Origin: Marinobacter iranensis
GTDB lineage: Bacteria > Pseudomonadota > Gammaproteobacteria > Pseudomonadales > Oleiphilaceae
NCBI RefSeq assembly: GCF_029207565.1
Contig: NZ_JANCMW010000009.1
Span: 62,001 to 126,000, forward strand
DNA length: 64,000 bases
Direction: 5' to 3'
In this document: positions 15,239-23,398 of the stretch, piece after piece
Layout: each line of letters starts with the position of its first letter
How positions within the stretch are numbered: the first letter of the stretch is position 1
Made by a program: the position numbers and the translations under genes
Notes under the pieces: model-generated
Databases searched by the model: none
What the model was told of the DNA's origin: nothing
What the model saw: the letters and a program-made list of their open reading frames with translations, nothing else

Positions 15239-16825
15239 TCACTTCACTTCCGGCGGCGTGGCGAAAGTGTGATAAGGCGCTGGAGAAGGCACTGTCCATT
15301 CAAGACCTTCGGCACCGTCCCATGGATTGGCGGATGCTTTTTCACCGCCTTTAATGCACTTGACCACAATCACCAGGAACAGGATCTGGGTGGCACCGAA
15401 CATGAAGGCACCGACGCTGGACACCATGTTGAAGTCCGCAAACTGCAATGCGTAATCGGGAATGCGTCGCGGCATACCCGCCAAACCGAGGAAGTGCATC
15501 GGGAAGAAGGCCAGGTTCATGCCGATGAATGACAGCCAGAAGTGCGTCTTGGCCAGGGTTTCGTCGTACATGTGACCGGTCCATTTGGGGAGCCAGAAAT
15601 ACGCCGAGGCAAAGATGCCGAAGATCGCACCCGGAACCAGTACATAATGGAAGTGGGCAACCACGAAGTAGGTGTCGTGATACTGGAAGTCAGCCGGGGC
15701 AATCGCCAGCATCAGGCCGGAGAAACCACCGATGGTGAACAGGATGACGAAGGCCACCGCAAACAACATCGGGGCCTCGAAGGTCAGCGAACCCCGGAAC
15801 ATGGTGGCCACCCAGTTGAACACCTTCACGCCGGTGGGTACGGCGATCAGCATCGTTGCGTACATGAAGAACAATTGCCCGGCGATGGGAATGCCCACGG
15901 TAAACATGTGGTGGGCCCAGACAACAAACGACAGCAGGGCAATGGCACCCACCGCGTAGACCATGGAGGCGTAGCCAAACAGGGGCTTACGGGAGAAGGC
16001 CGGGATAATGTGTGACACCGCACCGAAGGCCGGCAGGATCATGATGTACACCTCGGGGTGCCCGAAGAACCAGAACACATGCTGGAACAGCACCGGGTCG
16101 CCGCCACCGGAGGCATCAAAGAAGCTGGTGCCAAAGTTGATGTCCATCAGCATCATGGTGACCACGCCAGCCAGAACCGGCATGACTGCAATCAGCAGGA
16201 AGGCGGTAATCAGCCAGGTCCAGACGAACAAGGGCATTTTCATCAGGGTCATGCCCGGCGCCCGCATGTTCAGGATGGTGGCGATCACGTTGATGGCCCC
16301 CATGATCGACGACACACCCATGATGTGAACGGCGAAAATGAAGAAGGTGGTACTTGGCGGGCCGTAGGTGGTCGACAGTGGCGCGTAGAAGGTCCAGCCG
16401 AAGTTGGGAGCACCGCCCTGCATGAACAGGGTGGACACCAGAATCAGGAAGGCACAGGGAAGGAGCCAGAAGCTCCAGTTGTTCATCCGTGGCAGCGCCA
16501 TGTCCGGGGCGCCCACCATCAGCGGTATCATCCAGTTGGCAAGGCCAACAAAGGCTGGCATGACCGCGCCAAAAACCATGATCAGACCATGCATGGTCGT
16601 CATCTGGTTGAAGAATTCCGGTTCAACGATCTGCAGGCCCGGCTGGAACAGTTCGGCCCGGATCACCATGGCCATGGTTCCGCCAAGCAGGAACATCGTG
16701 AAACTGAATATCAGGTACATGGTCCCGATATCTTTGTGGTTGGTCGTCAGCAGCCACCGTGTAATGCCCTTTGCGGGGCCGTGGTGATGATCGTCCTGGG
16801 CGTGGGTATCTGCAACCGCACTCAT
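15239..16825 (-). CDS. ctaD: cytochrome c oxidase subunit I, aa3-type
   Basis: 528 aa, twelve membrane helices. Heme a ligands are His79 and His393 and the heme a3 ligand is His391 (VVAHFHYV). CuB ligands are His256 in GHPEVY (cross-linked Tyr260) and His305-His306. Glu258 of the HPEVY motif marks the A1 type D-channel family. It reduces oxygen to water and pumps protons. The order coxB-ctaD-ctaE points to one operon on the minus strand. Confidence 0.98.
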   Translation of the reverse strand: MSAVADTHAQDDHHHGPAKGITRWLLTTNHKDIGTMYLIFSFTMFLLGGTMAMVIRAELFQPGLQIVEPEFFNQMTTMHGLIMVFGAVMPAFVGLANWMIPLMVGAPDMALPRMNNWSFWLLPCAFLILVSTLFMQGGAPNFGWTFYAPLSTTYGPPSTTFFIFAVHIMGVSSIMGAINVIATILNMRAPGMTLMKMPLFVWTWLITAFLLIAVMPVLAGVVTMMLMDINFGTSFFDASGGGDPVLFQHVFWFFGHPEVYIMILPAFGAVSHIIPAFSRKPLFGYASMVYAVGAIALLSFVVWAHHMFTVGIPIAGQLFFMYATMLIAVPTGVKVFNWVATMFRGSLTFEAPMLFAVAFVILFTIGGFSGLMLAIAPADFQYHDTYFVVAHFHYVLVPGAIFGIFASAYFWLPKWTGHMYDETLAKTHFWLSFIGMNLAFFPMHFLGLAGMPRRIPDYALQFADFNMVSSVGAFMFGATQILFLVIVVKCIKGGEKASANPWDGAEGLEWTVPSPAPYHTFATPPEVK

Positions 16826-16928
16826 GAAAAACCCCCGTTACCGCCTTGTTGTTCTGGCTGGTGATATCATTAATCTGGCGAAATTGGTGGGGGCAGGTTG
16901 CAACCTCGGTTGCAGCCTGCCCGGTTCA

Positions 16929-18053
16929 TCATTCCTGGTTCTTGTACTCAAACACTTCTTTCGGCGTCACCATGTCCCCGGTGTCGTTACCCCAGGCATT
17001 ACGCTCATAGGTAATGACCGCAGCAAGGTCGACTTCGCTCAGCTGCTCGCCAAACGCCTGCATGGCGGTGCCGGATACGCCGTTAACCACAGTGTCCAGG
17101 TGCGCCTGCATGTCTCCGGTCGCGATTGCGCTGCCCTTGAGGGCCGGGAATGCCGGAGGCGCACCACTGCCATCGGCCTGGTGACAAGCGGCACAGGCGC
17201 TGGCATAGGCTTTCTCACCACGGGCCATCAACTCTTCCAGAGTCCAGTCCTTCTCGGTGAGCTCACGTTCCCGTTGGGCGGCCTCTTTCTGCTCGGCCAC
17301 CCAGGCATCGTATTCGTCCTGGGGAACCGCTTTCACCACAACAGGCATAAAGCCGTGTTTTACACCGCACAATTCGGTGCACTGACCACGATAGATGCCC
17401 GGCTCGTCGACTCTGGTCCAGGTCTCGTTAACAAAGCCGGGGATGGCGTCCTTTTTTACACCAAACGCGGGTACCCACCAAGAGTGAATAACATCGTTTG
17501 CCGTCACCAGCAGGCGAATCTTGGCTCCCACGGGAACCACCATCGGCTTGTCCACTTCCAGCAGGTAATTCTCGGATTTATCAGTACGATTATAAATCTC
17601 GTCATCGCTGGTGGCGATGTTGGAGAAGTAGCCGAAATCATGCTCTATATAGTCGTACTTCCAGCGCCACTGGTAGCCGGTGACCTTGATGTCGACATCG
17701 GCTTCGCTGGTGTCGTACATATCCACCAGCGTTGCGGTGGCGGGAATGGCCATCACTACGAGAATCACAAGAGGTATGATCGTCCAGAGAATTTCGACAA
17801 GGGTATTCTCATGGAAGTTCGCCGGCTTTCTGCCCGGGGACTTACGGTGGGCAAAGATTGACCAGAACATGACCCCGAACACCACGATGCCGATGACAAC
17901 GCAGATCCAGAGGATCGTCATGTGAAGGCTGAAAATTTCGTTACTGGTACCGGTGACCCCGGGACTCATGTTCAGCGTCCAGTCCGCCATGGACAACGCT
18001 GGCGTCATAAGCCCGCCCAACAGGACACCTGCCCGCTTAGCGTGCACGCGCAT
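16929..18053 (-). CDS. coxB: cytochrome c oxidase subunit II with fused cytochrome c domain
   Basis: 374 aa (caa3-like). Signal peptide, two membrane helices, then the CuA cupredoxin domain with ligands His190, Cys225, Glu227, Cys229, His233 and Met236. A C-terminal cytochrome c domain follows, with CAACH at 287-291. The fused heme domain can accept electrons directly and pass them to CuA. I choose the ATG at 18053, preceded by GGAGACACAGTTT, over a GTG at 18068 that overlaps that ribosome-binding site. It is the first gene of the oxidase operon, divergent from the MATE gene. Confidence 0.95.
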   Translation of the reverse strand: MRVHAKRAGVLLGGLMTPALSMADWTLNMSPGVTGTSNEIFSLHMTILWICVVIGIVVFGVMFWSIFAHRKSPGRKPANFHENTLVEILWTIIPLVILVVMAIPATATLVDMYDTSEADVDIKVTGYQWRWKYDYIEHDFGYFSNIATSDDEIYNRTDKSENYLLEVDKPMVVPVGAKIRLLVTANDVIHSWWVPAFGVKKDAIPGFVNETWTRVDEPGIYRGQCTELCGVKHGFMPVVVKAVPQDEYDAWVAEQKEAAQRERELTEKDWTLEELMARGEKAYASACAACHQADGSGAPPAFPALKGSAIATGDMQAHLDTVVNGVSGTAMQAFGEQLSEVDLAAVITYERNAWGNDTGDMVTPKEVFEYKNQE

Positions 18054-18157
18054 AAACTGTGTCTCCACAGAGTGTTATTATTGTCGGATTTTGCGTCCAA
18101 TCCCTCCGTTTCGGACAGTGCTCGCACACACCATTCGAGCCAGAGTGGAAGTCTGCT

Positions 18158-18256
18158 ATGGATAATACACGACCAAGTATAGACACAGATCAAAAAAATG
18201 CGAAAGTCCGTAAAGCCACAAACCGACTAAAGAAGGAATTTTGTCCATTCCCGTGA
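18158..18256 (+). CDS. possible small leader ORF upstream of the MATE gene
   Basis: A 32-codon frame (MDNTRPSIDTDQ..., rich in Lys/Arg, ending EFCPFP). GTGGAAGT lies a good distance before the ATG. Its TGA (18254-18256) overlaps a GTG start of the MATE frame (18253) as GTGA, a common coupling arrangement. There is no recognisable domain. It could equally be chance, because the region is short and may contain the MATE promoter. Confidence 0.3.
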   Translation: MDNTRPSIDTDQKNAKVRKATNRLKKEFCPFP

Positions 18257-19587
18257 AACCATCCCCTAAGCTCGCCACCATTGACCGCAGACTCTGGGCA
18301 CTGGCTTGGCCACTGATGCTCACAAACCTTACCGTGCCGCTTCTGGGGCTTGTGGACACGGCCGTACTGGGTCATCTGGATACACCGGAATACCTCGGCG
18401 CTGTCGCCGTGGGCGCAAACCTGTTCAGCATTCTCTACTGGACCTTCGGTTTCATGCGCATGGGCACAACAGGTCTTGCCGCACAGGCCTGGGGCAAGCG
18501 GGATGAATTTTCCCAGATTGCCCTGCTGCTGCGCTCGTTGCTTCTTGCCATCGGTATAGGTCTGTTGCTGATCCTGCTCCATCAGCCGCTGATCAGCCTG
18601 GGCCTGACACTGATGAACCCCAGTGAACGGGTGGCCACGCTGGCCGCTGAATACGCCAGCATTCGTATCTGGAGCGCCCCGGCTGTGCTTTGCCAGTACA
18701 CCCTGGTGGGCTGGCTGATTGGCACCCAGCTACCCCGGGGCCCGATGATCATGCTGATTGTGGCCAATGGGCTCAACATCGTCCTCGATGTTTTTTTCGT
18801 GACAGGGTTAGGCTGGAACAGTCGTGGCGTTGCCATGGCGACCGTGATGGCCGAATATTCCGCAGCCGCTATCGGGTTCCGCATGGTGTTGCAACGGATG
18901 CCGGCTGGCCAGCGATTCGAGCGGGCCCTGTTCGGTCAGTTGCGGGATTACCTCAAGATACTGCAGGTAAACCGCTATATCATGGTGCGCACCGTTGCCC
19001 TGCTTCTGGTGCTGGCCTTCTTCACCGCCCAGGGCGCGCGACAGGGCGACACCATACTGGCGGCCAACGCGGTGCTGATCACCTTCCTGCTGGTGATTTC
19101 CAATGGACTTGATGGCTTTGCCAATGCGGCGGAAGCACTCATTGGTGAAGCTGTGGGAAAAAACAGCCGGAGCCAGTTCCGCGACGTGTTCCGCGTGGCC
19201 TTCCGATGGTCGCTGTGGGGCTCCGTACTGTTCACAGTCGCGTTTGTCCTTGGCGGACGCTTCCTTATCAGCCTTCTGACGGGCATTGAAGAGGTACGCA
19301 CCACCGCCTGGATCTACCTGCCCTGGCTGTGGTTGCTGCCGCTGGTGTCGGTATGGGGCTTCCTGCTGGATGGCGTGTTTATCGGTGCTACCCGCACCCG
19401 GGATATGCAGAACACCATGCTGTTCTCGGCACTGGTGGTGTTTCTGCCGGTGTGGTGGTTGACGACCGGCTGGGGTAACCACGGCCTGTGGTTTTCACTG
19501 ATCTGCCTGATGTTGGCACGGGCCATTTCCATGGGCTGGCTGTTTATAAGCCATTCGCGGCATGATCGCTGGTTTTCGGAGCAGTAA
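18241..19587 (+). CDS. MATE-family multidrug/Na+ exporter, DinF-like
   Basis: About 448 aa with twelve membrane helices, the MATE size. N-terminal landmarks are LAWPLMLTNLTVPLLGLVDT and AVLGHLDTPEYLGAVAVG, as in DinF-branch MATE proteins; the second repeat contains NGLDGFANAAEALIGEAVG. It would export cationic compounds against Na+ or H+. The start is uncertain: TTG at 18241 has AGAAGGAA very close, while GTG at 18253 overlaps the stop of a small upstream frame. Divergent from coxB. Confidence 0.92.
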   Translation: MSIPVKPSPKLATIDRRLWALAWPLMLTNLTVPLLGLVDTAVLGHLDTPEYLGAVAVGANLFSILYWTFGFMRMGTTGLAAQAWGKRDEFSQIALLLRSLLLAIGIGLLLILLHQPLISLGLTLMNPSERVATLAAEYASIRIWSAPAVLCQYTLVGWLIGTQLPRGPMIMLIVANGLNIVLDVFFVTGLGWNSRGVAMATVMAEYSAAAIGFRMVLQRMPAGQRFERALFGQLRDYLKILQVNRYIMVRTVALLLVLAFFTAQGARQGDTILAANAVLITFLLVISNGLDGFANAAEALIGEAVGKNSRSQFRDVFRVAFRWSLWGSVLFTVAFVLGGRFLISLLTGIEEVRTTAWIYLPWLWLLPLVSVWGFLLDGVFIGATRTRDMQNTMLFSALVVFLPVWWLTTGWGNHGLWFSLICLMLARAISMGWLFISHSRHDRWFSEQ

Positions 19588-19606
19588 GCGATAGCGACTC
19601 CCAATC

Positions 19607-19630
19607 CTTGAACAAACTGTTCAGGTTTTA
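19607..19630 (+). terminator. weak intrinsic terminator after the MATE gene
   Basis: CTTGAACA pairs with TGTTCAGG (one G-U) over a three-base loop, followed by four T, 20 bases after the stop codon. Confidence 0.45.
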
Positions 19631-19730
19631 ATGTGGACGCCAGAGCAGCCTGTTAAATCTCGTCTACACTTGTGAGAAAAGGCAGGCATGTTGCGGTAGC
19701 CAGCCGCTTCCCAATGCCCCTGATGACCCC

Positions 19731-20438
19731 ATGCGTATAACGGGAGGCGCCTTGCGACCCCATTCCGTTCAGAGACCGGCATCTCCTGAAATGACACCAA
19801 AGGTAGTTCTCGACATCATTGATCAGGCCCGCAGGCAGGAAGCCCGTTCCGGCACCTTTCTCGAGCAGATGCGGGAAAGGGCATCGTCGTTGCCTGCCAC
19901 TATAACCATTGACGGTTACCAGCCGGCGACCTGCCTGTTCCAGTTTGCCATCGAGTACATTGAAATGGCGCCCCGGCTGATTGAGTGTGTGGAAGCCTGT
20001 GCGAAGGAAGCCGGCAAGGCGGGGTTATTTGCGCCGTTTGTAAATGCCGCAATTGGTTATTTTACCCAGCCATCGGTTCTTCTGGTCCGTTATGATGGCC
20101 TTGACGGCCTCCTCATACGTGCCTACCTCTGTCACCGCCTGATGGAGGAGATGTATGAGAACAATCGTTCCACCCGTGTCAGCGAGTTGGTGGATGTGGA
20201 AGCAACACGGGCCAACCTGCTGGCCCATCAGTTGATCGGCGAACCCTTCGCCAATGAACTGGACCAGTCGATCACCGTGACCGTGTTGCAGATTGCCGGC
20301 TCACCGGACTATTACGAACTGAACCTGGATCCGTTCGTGGAACAGACAAGGAACGCTGCATGGGACTGGATGAGACATTATTGGGAAAATCTGCTGGTGC
20401 GCAATCACATACGCCTGTCCCTGGGCACGGGCCTGTAA
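19731..20438 (+). CDS. conserved-looking protein of unknown function
   Basis: 235 aa, not recognised. It is soluble, with no signal peptide or clear membrane helix, and an alpha/beta mixture with many acidic residues. Blocks that look folded are TITIDGYQPATCLFQFAIEYIEMAPRL split over two helices, SVLLVRYDGLDGLLIRAYLC, and a C-terminal TRNAAWDWMRHYWENLL. Three in-frame starts are possible: ATG 19731, TTG 19752 just after GGGAGG, and ATG 19791 (MTPKVVLD). It stands alone between the MATE and DoxX genes, same strand, so the neighbours give no clue. Confidence 0.6.
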   Translation: MRITGGALRPHSVQRPASPEMTPKVVLDIIDQARRQEARSGTFLEQMRERASSLPATITIDGYQPATCLFQFAIEYIEMAPRLIECVEACAKEAGKAGLFAPFVNAAIGYFTQPSVLLVRYDGLDGLLIRAYLCHRLMEEMYENNRSTRVSELVDVEATRANLLAHQLIGEPFANELDQSITVTVLQIAGSPDYYELNLDPFVEQTRNAAWDWMRHYWENLLVRNHIRLSLGTGL

Positions 20439-20506
20439 CTTTCTGCTTGGCCGTAAAACGTTTATGCTTGCCCGCTGATCCTTAATCCTTACCTGATGGG
20501 AGATAG

Positions 20507-20896
20507 ATGTTGCTCGACAATGCGGATCTGGGAAAACTGATTGTTCGGCTCACCCTGGGCGGCCTGCTACTGTTTCATGGCATTGCCAAGCTGTTCCATG
20601 GGGTTGGCTTTATCGAAGGCCAGTTGGCCAGCCACGGCATTCCGGCGTTCTTTGCCTGGGGCGTTTTTATTGGCGAGCTGCTGGCACCACTGATGGTGAT
20701 CCTGGGCTACCAGACCCGTATTGGCGCGCTGCTGATTGCCTTCAACATGCTGGTGGCCATTGCCCTGGTACACAGCCACGAACTGGTAGCACTGGGAAAC
20801 AATGGCGGCTGGGCACTGGAACTGCAGGGCTTCTTCCTGTTCATCGCTGTGGCTGTTATTTTCCTCGGACCGGGGCGCTACAAGCTGAAAAACTGA
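20507..20896 (+). CDS. DoxX-family membrane protein
   Basis: 129 aa with four membrane segments. The family pattern is present: LTLGGLLLFHGIAKLFHG at the start, then GVFIGELLAPLMVILGYQTR and ALELQGFFLFIAVAVIFLGPG. TGGGAG precedes the ATG. DoxX relatives act in membrane-associated redox or sulfur metabolism, but many are uncharacterised and nothing here specifies a role. Confidence 0.9.
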   Translation: MLLDNADLGKLIVRLTLGGLLLFHGIAKLFHGVGFIEGQLASHGIPAFFAWGVFIGELLAPLMVILGYQTRIGALLIAFNMLVAIALVHSHELVALGNNGGWALELQGFFLFIAVAVIFLGPGRYKLKN

Positions 20897-20999
20897 AGCC
20901 AGGAACCAGAAAACCCAACTAAACTGACGAAACCAACAGCCAGTCCCGATACCGTCCTGAAAAATACGTAGCCGTTCGCTGCGCGTGGAGAAGACTACA

Positions 21000-21230
21000 A
21001 TGAGCGACAGGAAATCGGACATCCGCCCGGGCCGTTATCGTCACTACAAAGGCATGGACTACGAGGTCATTGGTGTTGCCCGTCACAGCGAAACCGAGGA
21101 GCAGATGGTGGTCTACCGCTGCCTGTACGGCGACCACGGCCTCTGGGTAAGACCACTGGCAATGTTCCGTGAAACCGTGGAAGTGGCTGGTGAGCAGGTG
21201 CCCCGTTTCGTCTACGTGGGCGATGAATAA
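21000..21230 (+). CDS. DUF1653 protein
   Basis: 76 aa. The short beta-rich family pattern is complete: RPGRYRHYKGMDYEVIGVA, SETEEQMVVYRCLYG, LWVRPLAMFRETV. GGAGA lies eight bases before the ATG at 21000; an in-frame GTG at 20985 overlaps that site and is less likely. Function unknown for the family. Confidence 0.88.
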   Translation: MSDRKSDIRPGRYRHYKGMDYEVIGVARHSETEEQMVVYRCLYGDHGLWVRPLAMFRETVEVAGEQVPRFVYVGDE

Positions 21231-21246
21231 CGGTCATCACCGTTTT
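21229..21246 (+). terminator. small hairpin terminator after the DUF1653 gene
   Basis: AACGGT/ACCGTT stem with CATC loop, starting inside the stop codon and followed by T residues. The stem is short and the T-run is only four. Confidence 0.4.
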
Positions 21247-21342
21247 GACTGCAGCATTCGTTTCCGGCACATTAGCGCGCTTTCCTGAACCGCACCCTGC
21301 TTCAGGGCGCTGAAAGCCATTTCCGAAATCCCGGAGTTTGCC

Positions 21343-22665
21343 ATGAATGCCGTTGTTGCTGCGGTAGTGATCATGCTCGTGCTGAGCTTGTGCCGCATCC
21401 ACGTTGTTGTTGCCCTGATCATCGGTGCCGTCGCCGGTGGCCTGATCAGCGGCCTGTCGCTGGACGCCACCATTGCCGCGTTTAACGAAGGCCTAGGAGG
21501 TGGCGCAACGGTCGCCCTCTCCTACGCCACTCTCGGCGCGTTCGCCGTCGCCATCGGCAAATCCGGCCTCGCCCACGCCCTGGCCGACAAGGCCCTGGGC
21601 CTGGTGGGCCAACAGGACGACGGCAAGGCTGCCGGCGGTATCCGCCTGTTGATTATCGGCCTGCTGCTGGCCATCGCCATGTCGTCCCAGAACATCCTGC
21701 CGATCCACATTGCCTTCATCCCGCTGGTGGTGCCACCTCTGCTCTATGTAATGGCAAAACTGAACATGGACCGCCGCCTGGTCGCCTGTGTACTGACCTT
21801 CGGCCTGATTACCCCATACATGTTCCTGCCCGTGGGCTTCGGCGGCATCTACCTGAACGAAATCCTGCTGGCCAACGTGGGCGAGAACGGCATCGACGCC
21901 ACCGGCCTCAACGTGATGTCCGCCATGGCCCTGCCGGCCCTTGGCATGCTCTGTGGTTTGCTGGTGGCGGTCTTCTTCAGCTACCGCGGCGAGCGGCACT
22001 ACAACCTGGACGCCATCGCCCGCACTGAACGGGTGGATGTGAAATACAACGGCGGGACCTTATTTATGGCCCTGCTCGCCATTGTGGCGGCGTTCGTGGT
22101 GCAACTGTGGCTGGGCTCGATGATTCTCGGGGCGCTGGCGGGCTTCGTGTTGTTCAACCTGTCTGGCGTCGTCAAATGGAAAGAGGCTGATGACCTGTTT
22201 ACCGAAGGCATGAAAATGCTGGCGATGATCGGCTTCATCATGATCGCCGCCTCCGGCTTCGCGGAAGTCATGCGCGAAACCGGCGAAATCGCCACCCTGG
22301 TGGAAGGTTCCGTCTCCACCATCGGCGACAACAAGGCCCTGGCGGCATTGCTGATGCTGGTAGTGGGCCTGCTGATCACCATGGGCATCGGCTCGTCCTT
22401 CTCCACCATCCCCATCATCGCGGCCCTGTATGTACCTTTGGCACTGGAACTGGGCTTCAGCCCCCTGGCCATCGTGGCCCTGGTAGGCACCGCCGGCGCC
22501 CTGGGCGATGCCGGCTCTCCGGCCTCCGATTCCACCCTCGGCCCCACCGCCGGCCTCAATGTCGACGGCCAGCACAACCACATCTGGGATACGGTGGTGC
22601 CTACGTTCCTGCACTACAACCTGCCCCTGTTGGGCTTTGGCTGGGTGGCGGCTATGGTTCTTTAA
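21343..22665 (+). CDS. YuiF-like Na+/H+ antiporter family protein
   Basis: 440 aa, about eleven membrane helices. The repeated glycine-rich segments GALLIAFN-like are absent; instead the ion-transporter/NhaC-superfamily look is seen: [40 protein letters not shown] and the C-terminal [20 protein letters not shown], a hallmark of the YuiF group. Such proteins are annotated as Na+/H+ antiporters, and one relative as a histidine permease, so the substrate is open. CCGGAG precedes the ATG. A composite repeat follows. Confidence 0.88.
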   Translation: MNAVVAAVVIMLVLSLCRIHVVVALIIGAVAGGLISGLSLDATIAAFNEGLGGGATVALSYATLGAFAVAIGKSGLAHALADKALGLVGQQDDGKAAGGIRLLIIGLLLAIAMSSQNILPIHIAFIPLVVPPLLYVMAKLNMDRRLVACVLTFGLITPYMFLPVGFGGIYLNEILLANVGENGIDATGLNVMSAMALPALGMLCGLLVAVFFSYRGERHYNLDAIARTERVDVKYNGGTLFMALLAIVAAFVVQLWLGSMILGALAGFVLFNLSGVVKWKEADDLFTEGMKMLAMIGFIMIAASGFAEVMRETGEIATLVEGSVSTIGDNKALAALLMLVVGLLITMGIGSSFSTIPIIAALYVPLALELGFSPLAIVALVGTAGALGDAGSPASDSTLGPTAGLNVDGQHNHIWDTVVPTFLHYNLPLLGFGWVAAMVL

Positions 22666-22713
22666 GCTTGGGCGTTGCCTGCTTTTTTATAGCCTGGTTG
22701 GTGTGGGGGCTGC

Positions 22714-22802
22714 GAGGGGGTAGGGGGAGTTTTTTCTCTTGAAATGGAACTCGCTGCGCTCAGACACCCATTTCTGGCGAGTAAAAATCCCCCTACCCCC
22801 TC
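22714..22802. repeat. palindromic repeat family A, unit 6
   Basis: GAGGGGGTAGGGGGA (22714-22728) pairs with TCCCCCTACCCCCTC (22788-22802), continuing through a T/A-rich segment to GAAATGG / CCATTTC. The core is in reverse orientation, with C at the variable position. Confidence 0.8.
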
Positions 22803-22881
22803 ACGGGCTAACACCCAAGGTATCGCCAAGGACACACAAAATGTCATTGCCCTTTCAAGCGCTATTCTTATGGTTTAAACC

Positions 22882-22969
22882 GGAGGGTGTTGGGGTGCTT
22901 TCTGCCGGGAAAAAGGTGTCTGAGCGCAGCGAGTTCTTTTTCCCAGAAGAAAGCACCACGACGCCCTCC
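22882..22969. repeat. palindromic repeat family A, unit 7
   Basis: Arms 22882-22903 and 22948-22969 pair with two mismatches; the inner arm (GTGCTTTCT) differs from all other units. Core in forward orientation with C at the variable position. Confidence 0.8.
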
Positions 22970-23017
22970 AGGCCCCCAGAACCAGCATGCTACAAAAGGA
23001 GGGCAAACTCCTAGGCA

Positions 23018-23269
23018 TCAGTCGTCCTTGGAAGAAAAGAACACCACCTGTTTGACCGTGTGGTCGTCCTCGTTGCCGCGTTTGTTGACGCGGGTTTCCA
23101 GCTCAGGGTTGGCCGGAGGCGTGGGAGCATCAGACACCGCGTCGGTGAAACCACAGGCCACGCATTCGCGGACCTGGTCATCATCGTCGGTGGTGAACAT
23201 CATGATCTTGTCCATCTCCGCACAGCGGGGACAGACAGCGCCGGCGATGAAACGTTTGGGGGTCGGCAT
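23018..23269 (-). CDS. yheV: YheV-family zinc-ribbon protein
   Basis: 83 aa. Two cysteine pairs, CPRC (13-16) and CVAC (~36-39), form a zinc ribbon after the family start KRFIAGAVCP. The C-terminal tail is longer than in E. coli YheV. CGGAGATCCCC precedes the ATG. It lies downstream of prlC in the same direction, as in Pseudomonas, with a REP-like pair between. Function unknown; a nucleic-acid-binding role is only a guess. Confidence 0.88.
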   Translation of the reverse strand: MPTPKRFIAGAVCPRCAEMDKIMMFTTDDDDQVRECVACGFTDAVSDAPTPPANPELETRVNKRGNEDDHTVKQVVFFSSKDD

Positions 23270-23296
23270 GGGGATCTCCGTGTATCAGAGTTTGGT

Positions 23297-23380
23297 TGTC
23301 GGATTACGGCTTCGCCCAATCCGACCTACCATGAACTCGAGCCTTTCGTAGGTCGGGTTAGGCGAAGCCGTAACCCGACA
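23297..23380. repeat. REP-like inverted pair (family C)
   Basis: Two 33-base palindromic sequences, 23297-23329 and 23348-23380, are inverted copies of each other with three differences; the shared motif is GGTCGGRTTRGGCGAAGCC. Each also folds on itself (CGGATT...AATCCG and CGGGTT...AACCCG), and the differences between copies are paired. This is the widespread REP/BIME type found in many gammaproteobacteria. It sits between prlC and yheV and may shape the 3' end of prlC mRNA. Confidence 0.9.
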
Positions 23381-23398
23381 AACCCGTTTCCTGTCAAA

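Larger units (their letters stand above)
22675..23006. repeat. composite inverted element III (two family-A units)
   Basis: A ~332-bp unit whose ends are imperfect inverted copies: TTGCCTGCTTTTTTATAGC from 22675, and GCTACAAAAGGAGGGCAA ending at 23006. GGTTGGTGTGGGGGC on the left matches the complement of GCCCCCAGAACC on the right. It holds two oppositely oriented family-A palindromes separated by ~80 bp. It fills the space between the convergent YuiF and yheV genes; nothing else is seen there. Confidence 0.6.

Noticed and set aside
3470..22969. Family-A repeats as a CRISPR array
   Set aside because: Copies are kilobases apart, inverted in pairs, with no regular spacers and no cas genes.
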